Assembly (NCBI RefSeq): GCF_014217335.1
Contig: NZ_CP060092.1
Location: 2,683,501 to 2,747,500 of the forward strand
DNA from: Teredinibacter purpureus
Lineage (GTDB): Bacteria > Pseudomonadota > Gammaproteobacteria > Pseudomonadales > Cellvibrionaceae
DNA: 64,000 bases
Direction of reading: 5' to 3'
A program made the position numbers and the translations under genes. Below are positions 15,754 to 23,101 of the stretch, one piece after another; positions within the stretch are counted from its first letter, which is position 1, and every line of letters starts with the position of its first letter. The notes below the pieces were generated by a model, which was not told the origin of the DNA, did not search any database, and was given only the letters and a program-made list of their open reading frames with translations.

Positions 15754-17196
15754 TTAGGGCTGTGTATTGTTGGGTGCGCTTAACTCAATTGTGAATTCGT
15801 CTAATTCGCGATAATACACGGTGCTTATTCGGTTGCCTGTGGGCTCTACGATAAACTGATGTTCGCTGCTCAGATTATTGACTGCGCCTACCTCGACGAT
15901 ATGGGCCATTGCGAGCAGGTCGTTTGCTGTTTTGACGGGCAGGTGACGGCTCGATATCTTTTTGCCGGAGCGGAGCGCTTGGATGACATAATCTCGTACG
16001 TTCTGGTTGTTGATGGAAAACGCTTGGTCGAGTAGCTGTTGAATAAGAATTTCGCGTTGAGCATTTTTATCAACAGCTTCTTCCTCGTGAACTGCGGTTT
16101 GCACCTGTTGTGTTTGACGACGTTCATGCAGTTTGATTTGCGCGGGATCGGTAAGCTGCACTTTAACGGTGGCTAGATGTTCAGCGGCCGCTTGCATGTT
16201 GTGCGTATACTCCGCTTCTGGAAGTGCGCATAGATGTTGACAGACTTGTAGTAAATCGTTATTTGGTTGGCTATTTAAATAGCTGAGCTGGCGAATAATG
16301 ATGTCCGCTCGTTTGGTAAAGCTGTGTAATGCACGCCGTAAGGCCGGTAGCATAATATCGGCGGCATTGCCCATGCGTCTTTCGATTGTGTCTAGTATGA
16401 GCCAAAGCACGGATTGACCGGGAATTGCGAGTTCGGGCACTAGCCTACGCAGCTGTCGTTCGATTTGTTGTTTTGAGTCGTTCTTTTTGCGCCGAATCTT
16501 ACTGATAGCTTTATGGATTTGATCACGATGTTTTTCAACGCTATCGGCCGAGAGGCGTACCGAAATGTCGGGCTGAAAACGCTTTTCCATAAATTCAAAA
16601 AACTGTTCAGTAGCTTGCTCTACCAATTGTTGAGATTCAACTTCGCGAACCAGCTCGCGTTTGCGTTCTTCTAATTCTGATATTACATCGGTAAAGTCGG
16701 TGACGATACGTTCTGAGTATTCAAAAGCGTCGAGTAAATCATGCACTTCGCCGCGATTTATAAACGCATCAAGTGCGTTTAAGGTATTGCGGGTATTTCG
16801 GTGTCGTGTACGAATTTGGGTGCTATCCGATTCAACCAGCGGTTGCGTGAATAAGCGCCCCATTCGGCTGAAAGGGTAGGTGGATTGCATAGTCGCGGTG
16901 TCCACTTGTTTTTCTAGCCAGCCAAACTCTAATAATTGTTTGAGGATCCAATTGGCTTGTTCTCGGTTACTTTTAAACCGTGTTTCTTCTTCGCCATCTT
17001 CCGATTCCAGTACTGGCGCCCGAACGAGTGCTTCTTCGAGTATTTCAACGACTTGCTCGCGGGAAAGTGACGAGCCATAGTCGGCATTGGAGCTATATAG
17101 CCGCTGGTATAGCAAGCATAAGCATTGCACGACCTGTTCACGGTATTTGCTCGTGAGTGGTTTAAAGAAGTTTTCGCGTTCTGGGGTGAAAAACAT
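15754..17196 (-). CDS. jetA: Wadjet subunit JetA, MukF-like kleisin
   Basis: The kleisin of the Wadjet complex (DUF5716 type), which bridges the SMC heads. I choose ATG 17196, giving 480 residues beginning MFFTPERENFFKPL; the frame extends to 17280 but the extra codons are atypical. The N-terminal winged helix (YREQVVQCLCLLYQRLY) is followed by helical, coiled-coil-rich middle parts (LEERKRELVREVESQQLVEQ) and a C-terminal winged-helix region (RQLDEF-like end). First gene of jetABCD; the promoter should lie in the 125 bp before it, where I see no clear consensus. Confidence 0.9.
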   Translation of the reverse strand: MFFTPERENFFKPLTSKYREQVVQCLCLLYQRLYSSNADYGSSLSREQVVEILEEALVRAPVLESEDGEEETRFKSNREQANWILKQLLEFGWLEKQVDTATMQSTYPFSRMGRLFTQPLVESDSTQIRTRHRNTRNTLNALDAFINRGEVHDLLDAFEYSERIVTDFTDVISELEERKRELVREVESQQLVEQATEQFFEFMEKRFQPDISVRLSADSVEKHRDQIHKAISKIRRKKNDSKQQIERQLRRLVPELAIPGQSVLWLILDTIERRMGNAADIMLPALRRALHSFTKRADIIIRQLSYLNSQPNNDLLQVCQHLCALPEAEYTHNMQAAAEHLATVKVQLTDPAQIKLHERRQTQQVQTAVHEEEAVDKNAQREILIQQLLDQAFSINNQNVRDYVIQALRSGKKISSRHLPVKTANDLLAMAHIVEVGAVNNLSSEHQFIVEPTGNRISTVYYRELDEFTIELSAPNNTQP

Positions 17197-17321
17197 ACTA
17201 AATACGTACAACCTGGCGTGAAACTGGAAGCGTATGTTAGTGGTTTCTGCGGGGGAAAGAAACGCTCTTTTAGCCTGCAAAGGGCTTGTGTATTACGTTT
17301 GGGAGGTTGGGGGTTAAAACG

Positions 17322-18139
17322 TTATTTTCGGCGCGATAAATAGAAAAAGAAGTCGTCAGCGTTCGCTAGGTCGTTTAGGCCAAAAATCCAGCAGGCTTCT
17401 GCGGTATCGGAGAAGTCTAGCCCTCCTTCAGCGATAGTGACGTTGTTATAGCGGCCTTGCTTCCCATTATATTTATCGGCAATTGGGAGTGCCTGACACC
17501 ATAATTCTGCGGTTTTGAAATTGTTTTTAAGGGTTTCGGGTAGGGCGCGGGTTAAAGTTTTAAAGCCGGGGCTGCCGTTTCCGGGGGCATTGCCGTCTGG
17601 TATTTTGTGGTAGTCAGACACCGATCGAACATAAGCCAGTTTTTCAGGTGTCGTTTGTTCTTCGTTCCACTGGCTGTGCTGCACAATATGAATAGGCTTT
17701 TGGGGGTTGAGTTTGGGACGTCGTTTGGTGAGGTTGCGAATAAGGTCAGCCGAAAAATCAGATTGTCCGGCTTCGGCTATCCATAGGTTGCCATTGCCCC
17801 GCAGCACTTGTTCGGCTAGCGCTGTAACGCGCTTAAGCGTATAGGGGTAGTTTTTGTAAGCGTCAGACCAATGGTTGCCAAAAGCGAGGCTAAAGAGCAC
17901 TGGGGCGGGCACATACAGGCCGCTTTGGCGGCCGTAAGCACCAGCAACCGCATGGTATTGCACGTTCGCGAAGGTTGGGCTGGTTAGTAGGGTGCCAATC
18001 GCGGCAATAGAGTGGATGTCGTCAACGTCGGTTTGCGCGAGAAATAGATCTGTCTCGGTATTGAAGTGTCCCAACGTTTTTGCGTGAAGAGGTGTGCAGC
18101 TAAGCTAGCACTGAGTATAGCGATAAGTGGGCGTGTCAT
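17322..18139 (-). pseudogene. secreted nucleoside-hydrolase-like protein, frameshifted in the signal peptide
   Basis: The main frame (17322 to about 18104) encodes roughly 255 residues with AQTDVDDIHSIAAIGTLL, resembling the calcium-binding D-x-D-D start of nucleoside hydrolase-like proteins, and NGNLWIAEAGQSDFSA further on. A TAG at 18107-18105 blocks it upstream. In the adjacent frame, ATG 18139 with a GAGG ribosome site six bases upstream starts MTRPLIAILSASLA, a typical signal peptide. Adding one base near 18090-18104 would join them as ...SLACTPLHAKTLGHF. The gene is therefore probably broken by a one-base deletion. The substrate is uncertain; the family match is by motif only. Confidence 0.6.
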
Positions 18140-18310
18140 TGGGAGCCTCTAGTGAGCGCCGAGGGAGTTTATGATGGTAGCGGCTCTTGATTGTGGCATA
18201 AAGCCTTGCTTGGGGCTCGTATGATTTGCCATTTGAGGGCGCACAACAAGACGCTACAGAGAGGTCCGCGAGGTGAGGTGTACTGAGAGTGAGTTAATTT
18301 TATCACCCAT

Positions 18311-18338
18311 AAAAAAACCCCGCCGTATGGCGAGGTTT
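18311..18338 (-). terminator. terminator of tRNA-Arg
   Basis: On the minus strand AAACCTCGCC-ATAC-GGCGGGGTTTTTTT forms a strong GC hairpin followed by seven T, just downstream of the tRNA 3' end. Confidence 0.85.
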
Positions 18339-18345
18339 CTTTATA

Positions 18346-18422
18346 TGGCGCACTCGGGAGGATTCGAACCTCCGACCGCTCGGTTCGTAGCCGAGTACTC
18401 TATCCAGCTGAGCTACGAGTGC
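18346..18422 (-). tRNA. tRNA-Arg (anticodon ACG)
   Basis: A 77-nt cloverleaf on the minus strand. Acceptor GCACTCG pairs with CGAGTGC, then discriminator G and an encoded CCA. The D arm has AGCTCAGCTGGATAGAG, the anticodon stem-loop is CTCGG-CTACGAA-CCGAG with anticodon ACG, and the T arm is GGAGG-TTCGAAT-CCTCC. The ACG anticodon is normally edited to ICG to read CGU, CGC and CGA. The 3' end faces the Wadjet/integron region. Confidence 0.97.
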
Positions 18423-18591
18423 ATATTCGTCAAGAGCTTGTGCTCGTTGAGGGCGCGTATATTATTCAGTAGACCTAGTTGAGTCAAGCGTATTTTTAAA
18501 TGATTGTAATGTTTTTTTCTTTGCTACCACAGTTAGGTAGAGAATCGGTTAAACTGCTGTGCATACGTTTATATTTTTAAGAGGTCTGATT

Positions 18592-19053
18592 TTGAAAACA
18601 AAAGGGTCGAAACTGCTCGCAAGAAAGAATATTGCGCTGATTGCACACGATAATATGAAAGAGAAGCTGAGCCTTTGGGCAACTAAACACCAAAACGAGC
18701 TCAGTACTCATAAACTGTACGCCACCGGAACAACCGGCTACAAGCTTGAAGATGCAACCGGTTTAACGATAGAAAAGTGTGTGAGCGGCCCGATGGGTGG
18801 CGATCAACAGATTGGAGCCAAGATATCGCAGGGTGAGGTTGATGTACTCATTTTCTTTTGGGACCCCTTTGAACCCATGCCCCATGACCCCGATGTAAAG
18901 GCATTACTCCGTATAGCGGCGGTGTGGAATATTCCGGTTGCCTGTAACCCTGCTTCTGCTGATTTCATTATTTATTCTGCGCTAATCTCGCAGGATTATG
19001 AGCGGCAAGTACCGGATTATGATGCCTATATTGCCGAGCGTACGGCTCGTTAA
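18592..19053 (+). CDS. mgsA: methylglyoxal synthase
   Basis: Converts dihydroxyacetone phosphate to methylglyoxal and phosphate, a bypass of lower glycolysis used when phosphate is short or sugar phosphates accumulate. The sequence carries the family blocks [23 protein letters not shown] (phosphate binding), [12 protein letters not shown] with the catalytic Asp, [10 protein letters not shown], and [22 protein letters not shown] start at TTG 18592, six bases after AGAGG, giving 153 residues, close to the usual 152; the frame is open further up to 18559 without a better site. It is transcribed alone, away from the tRNA. Confidence 0.95.
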   Translation: MKTKGSKLLARKNIALIAHDNMKEKLSLWATKHQNELSTHKLYATGTTGYKLEDATGLTIEKCVSGPMGGDQQIGAKISQGEVDVLIFFWDPFEPMPHDPDVKALLRIAAVWNIPVACNPASADFIIYSALISQDYERQVPDYDAYIAERTAR

Positions 19054-19397
19054 TGTAGTCTGATCAAGTTGCGATGAGGGTGTGAACCTTACATCGCAGC
19101 GTAATTGCAGTTTAGTGTTAGTTTGCTCCCTTCTGTGGTGGTGTATTCACGCCAAAATTTATAGCCTTTCTTCCTTCTTTTTGTTTTGAAGTATGTTTTT
19201 CGCCAGCGTTTTTGTTTGACAAAGCCGTTTGCCTGCTTGCGCTTTGGGTAATGTTTGTCGTTGCACAATCGACGAGTGCTTAAATGCCGCCGTAAGTGTT
19301 TAAAATGGGCGGTGGTACCGTCATTGTTCATTCCGCGCATTCCCATTAAATAAGTGTTGATGGTACTGTACGGCTAAATTTGCGGAGGATTATTCAC

Positions 19398-21101
19398 TTG
19401 AAAACTCGATACCGGTTCTGGATTATTTGTCTTTTAATCACGGCAATGGCCGACGCAAGTGAGGTACCACCGTACAATGTTTACGCTGATATGGCGCAAG
19501 TTACGGTTGATGGGCGGGGCGCGATAGCCTCGGTGAATAGCATGGCCACAGAATTGGGGATGCAAGCGTTTGCTAAGGGCGGGAACGCGCTTGATGCCGC
19601 AGCTGCAGTGGCATTTGGCCTAGGTGTGGTGGATACGGCGAATTCCGGCATTGGTGGTGGCTGTTTTATTCTCGTTCATTGGGCTGATGGCACTGTAGAG
19701 GCTATTGATGGCCGTGAAATGGCGCCAGCTGCTGCTACGAGAGAAATGTTTTCGGTGGCGGGGGAGTATCAGCCCGCGTTGAGTAAGACTGGCGCGCTGG
19801 CGATTGGGGTGCCGGGTTCCGTGGCGGCCTTGGAATATGTCCTGAAAAAAGGCGGGAAGCTTGGCTGGAAGAATGCCATTTTGCCTGCGGCTAACTTGGC
19901 TGAATCGGGATTTAAAATTGGCCCTACGTATCACCATCGGTTGAGCCGTGTTGTTGACCGAATGAAAATGTTTCCTGCTAGTGCTACAACGTTTCTGGAT
20001 GAAAACGGGCGGGCGCGCGCTATAGGCGAAACGTTCCAACAGCCGGAACTGGCGAATACGTATCGAAAGTTGGCCGAGCAAGGCAGTCAGTACTTTTATC
20101 AAGGTGAGTTTGCCCAGCAAGTAGCCGCTTGGATGAAAGCCAATAAGGGCATCGTCACCGCCGAGGATTTTGCCGCGTATACCGTGCTGCAACGTACTCC
20201 CGTCACATCCACTTTTAATGGGTACGACATTGTTGGTTTTCCGCCGCCTAGCTCGGGGGGGGCGCACGTCGCTCAGATACTTAACATGATGGCGTTATAC
20301 CCATTAGACAAACTGACGGAAGTTGAGCGCTACCATTTAGCCATTGAGTCAATGAAGCGAGCTTTTGCTGATCGTGCCTATTGGATGGGCGATGCAGACT
20401 TTGTGGATGTGCCTAAAGGGCTAGTTGAAAAGTCTTACGCTAAGCAGTTAGCGTCTACTATTAATCTTAACAAAGCGACGGCAGTTCTTAGTCATGGAAC
20501 GCCACCCGCGGCTACGACTCATCTGTTTAATCGTCACACTACTCATATTGCAGTGGCTGATGCTGACGGTAACTGGGTGGCAATGACCACAACATTAAAC
20601 ACAACTTTTGGCAGCAAGGTGACTATTCCAGGTTCTGGTGTGGTAATGAATAATCAAATGGATGATTTTGCGGCTCAGGCCGGTAAAGCCAATGCGTTTG
20701 GGTTGTTGGGTGATAGCGCCAATCGTGTTCAGCCTCGAAAGAGGCCTCTATCTAGCATGAGCCCTACAATTGTACTGAAAAATGGTAAACCCGTCGTGAC
20801 GATAGGCGCCGCTGGTGGCCCAACGATTATTAATCAGGTTGTGCAGGGGTTGGTTAATCGGTTGGTACTGGATTTACCTTATGAGGAGGCTTTGAGTCGC
20901 CCGAGGGTGCACCATCAGTGGCAGCCGGATAGAGTCTTAATTGACCCTTCTGCATCGGATGAACTGCGAGCAGGGCTGGAAAAGCGCGGCCACGAATTGG
21001 TGACATGGCCGGGCTTTGGTTCTGCGCAAATGCTGGGGTTAGAAAAAGGTAAATTTGTAGCGGTAGCAGAGCCGCGCCTAGAGGCGAGAGCTAAGCGTTA
21101 A
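19398..21101 (+). CDS. ggt: gamma-glutamyltransferase
   Basis: A periplasmic enzyme that cleaves glutathione and transfers its gamma-glutamyl group; it is made as a proenzyme that cuts itself. The autoprocessing and catalytic Thr is in RHTTHIAVAD (Thr381 from the chosen start). Other family marks are GGNALDAAAAVAFGLGVVDTANSGIGGG, within the first 110 residues, then the GAAGGPTIINQV lid region. I start at TTG 19398 because a GGAGG site lies nine bases upstream and this gives a signal peptide (MKTRYRFWIICLLITAMADA). The frame is open to 19380, which includes that ribosome site. Its end overlaps the end of the convergent barrel gene by 4 bp. Confidence 0.94.
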   Translation: MKTRYRFWIICLLITAMADASEVPPYNVYADMAQVTVDGRGAIASVNSMATELGMQAFAKGGNALDAAAAVAFGLGVVDTANSGIGGGCFILVHWADGTVEAIDGREMAPAAATREMFSVAGEYQPALSKTGALAIGVPGSVAALEYVLKKGGKLGWKNAILPAANLAESGFKIGPTYHHRLSRVVDRMKMFPASATTFLDENGRARAIGETFQQPELANTYRKLAEQGSQYFYQGEFAQQVAAWMKANKGIVTAEDFAAYTVLQRTPVTSTFNGYDIVGFPPPSSGGAHVAQILNMMALYPLDKLTEVERYHLAIESMKRAFADRAYWMGDADFVDVPKGLVEKSYAKQLASTINLNKATAVLSHGTPPAATTHLFNRHTTHIAVADADGNWVAMTTTLNTTFGSKVTIPGSGVVMNNQMDDFAAQAGKANAFGLLGDSANRVQPRKRPLSSMSPTIVLKNGKPVVTIGAAGGPTIINQVVQGLVNRLVLDLPYEEALSRPRVHHQWQPDRVLIDPSASDELRAGLEKRGHELVTWPGFGSAQMLGLEKGKFVAVAEPRLEARAKR

Positions 21102-22297
21102 AAGTACCGCCTAACTTCTATTTGAAAGTAATCGTCATCACGGAAATCGTATTCGGGTGTGCCGGCCTCGATGTGCGTAAAAAAGCGTGCTTCAGCTTCG
21201 AGTGTCCAGTCGTCGGTAATGCGGCGACTGACCTCTACCGAATAGAAACGATTGGTTGAATCCAAATCTTGATTAACCAGGGCTAAGACTGTCGAGCCAT
21301 CGAGATCATTGAAAGCCCAGCGTACACCGAGGGCGATATCGTTTTGTGATGTGGATTCGCGGGCACCTTCGGCATCGTCAAATTGATATTCGGCAATTAA
21401 ACCGATATCGGCGTTAGTATCACGTAGGTTAAAAACGGTGTATTCCAGCCCTGCGACACTGGCCAATGTACTGTCGTAATCTTTTTCGTTTCGAGTGATA
21501 ACCTCCAATTTCCATAACCACGCATCAATTGTGGCTTGAATATCCAGGCCTGTCTGATCGATTAGGGAATAATACGGGCGTAACGTTATGTCGCCATTTA
21601 TAGACGACTCGGGTAGAAAAATAGGGTCTCGATTAGTGCCCGAAAAGTGACTTAAACCAATATCCCAGTTACCAAAATAATGACTCCAGCGTAGCGCAAT
21701 ATCAATGTGTTCGTCTTCTTTTGAGGATTCATACTGAGCGTTATCGAGTACGGGTATCCCGGGGCGTAAACGCCCATGAATACCTGGAAATTGTTGCTCG
21801 CGAAAACCTAACAAGACAAAGGCTTCTAGTGTTCCCCAGTCTCTCATGCTAACCAATTGCAGCATTGGCTGCCCAAGCTTTTCTTCGCGGTCCAAGCTTT
21901 CTATAACGTCATCTTGGTTAATAATATCGACAAGATGCACTGATTCCGTTACACCCCAATAAACTTTTCTAATACCGCCATAGAGTTCGAAGTGAGTGAA
22001 ATCTTTCCACCAATAAAGTTCACGAATATCGGCGTGTGTGCGGTGGTCATCGGCGCTGTCTATTCGGCCAAAGCCGGTAAAGGCAATGCGCTGGCGGGCA
22101 TCATCAAAGTCGTGGTAGTACTCTAGCTGAGCCGCAACAGCAGCGCTGTGCTGTTCTTGTGGCTCGAATAGTGGTGTGTTGGCGAAGTAGCGCGCTTCTA
22201 CACCGCCGTAGCCTCGCAACTCTCCGGCATAAAGCGTTGTGCTCGTTAACGTTACAGTGGCAACAATGGCGAGCGTTATAGTGTGTTTTGGTACCAT
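21098..22297 (-). CDS. outer-membrane beta-barrel protein of an RND/MMPL export operon
   Basis: A 399-residue protein with a signal peptide (cleavage after TLYA), then alternating amphipathic strands, ending in the aromatic C-terminal signature EVRRYF of outer-membrane barrels. It lies 12 bp after the LolA-like gene and is the last gene of a unit made of an RND permease, a LolA-like periplasmic protein and this barrel, a grouping known from many gammaproteobacteria. The partner set suggests it works in moving a lipid or hydrophobic molecule across or into the outer membrane; the cargo is unknown. Confidence 0.8.
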   Translation of the reverse strand: MVPKHTITLAIVATVTLTSTTLYAGELRGYGGVEARYFANTPLFEPQEQHSAAVAAQLEYYHDFDDARQRIAFTGFGRIDSADDHRTHADIRELYWWKDFTHFELYGGIRKVYWGVTESVHLVDIINQDDVIESLDREEKLGQPMLQLVSMRDWGTLEAFVLLGFREQQFPGIHGRLRPGIPVLDNAQYESSKEDEHIDIALRWSHYFGNWDIGLSHFSGTNRDPIFLPESSINGDITLRPYYSLIDQTGLDIQATIDAWLWKLEVITRNEKDYDSTLASVAGLEYTVFNLRDTNADIGLIAEYQFDDAEGARESTSQNDIALGVRWAFNDLDGSTVLALVNQDLDSTNRFYSVEVSRRITDDWTLEAEARFFTHIEAGTPEYDFRDDDYFQIEVRRYF

Positions 22298-22309
22298 ATT
22301 TTAGTTTCG

Positions 22310-23101
22310 CTATTTCGCTCGTGAAAGACTATTTTTGTTGAAATCACTGTCGGTAAAACCGTTTCTAAAGGCCCAGTTGGTCATCTGTAAAACGGTGCTT
22401 TTTCCTGTTTGATGATTTTCCATTTCCCATTTTTCTGCACGCCAGTATTGTTCTAGGTGCTGTTTGTAGTCTTTTAGTAGCAGCGTTTTTTTGTGGAGGT
22501 TGCCGCGATTATAAAATTCTATTTTTAAGGGAATAAGACGTTCTTTGTCGCCCCAAATAATGAGTTTTGAATAACCTGATTTTGGGTCTACAGGTATTGC
22601 TTGATTTATGTAGACGTCTCGCCCTTCAAATTTGTCGTCGCCTAGATACAGGTAGGTGTATTTTTCGACTTCTTGCGATGCGATATCTTCGAAGGAAAAT
22701 TCACTATTCATAAACGCGCCGGATTTATTGCTCGACGATATTTTTTTAATGCGTTTAAGCGCTGGTAAAAATAGCCACTGATCATCCGAGCCAGATTTAT
22801 GTGTATGGGATAAAAAAGCTGTCCCTTTTACATCGCCAGGGTTGTCAAACACGATAATAGACTTATCTCCGTCGTTTGCTTGTTCCATGGTGCTATTGCG
22901 CATATAGCGTGGTCTTTCGTTGCCGTATTTATCTCTAAGGATCATGGTAATGGCGTTTTTAGAATCGCCAAAACCAATATCTTGTTTGTCAAACGCCTGT
23001 GCAATGGTTAGGCCTTTTTCTTCCATTGTTCCTTCGAGGTCAATAGCCGTGGAGCTGGATGCCCACAATACGACGACAAGGAGTAGGGATAATTTATACA
23101 T
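22310..23101 (-). CDS. LolA-like outer-membrane lipoprotein-sorting protein
   Basis: A periplasmic LolA-fold protein of the type annotated as outer membrane lipoprotein-sorting protein (PF17131-like). The start at ATG 23101 is supported by a GGAGA site and gives a signal peptide (MYKLSLLLVVVLWASSSTA); the frame reaches 23152 only because it overlaps the upstream gene. Family features are DKSIIVFDNPGDVKGTAFL, DDQWLFLPALKRIKKISS, and SFEDIASQEVEKYTY. It overlaps the RND gene by 8 bp. It likely carries a lipid-like substrate between the RND permease and the outer membrane. Confidence 0.88.
   Translation of the reverse strand: MYKLSLLLVVVLWASSSTAIDLEGTMEEKGLTIAQAFDKQDIGFGDSKNAITMILRDKYGNERPRYMRNSTMEQANDGDKSIIVFDNPGDVKGTAFLSHTHKSGSDDQWLFLPALKRIKKISSSNKSGAFMNSEFSFEDIASQEVEKYTYLYLGDDKFEGRDVYINQAIPVDPKSGYSKLIIWGDKERLIPLKIEFYNRGNLHKKTLLLKDYKQHLEQYWRAEKWEMENHQTGKSTVLQMTNWAFRNGFTDSDFNKNSLSRAK

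Noticed and set aside
15888..16127. Frame inside jetA on the same strand
   Set aside because: Contained in jetA in another frame with no independent support.
19089..19346. 85-codon basic frame on the minus strand between mgsA and ggt
   Set aside because: No ribosome site, unusual Lys/Arg/Tyr composition and no recognisable motif; not enough to call a gene, though it fills the gap.
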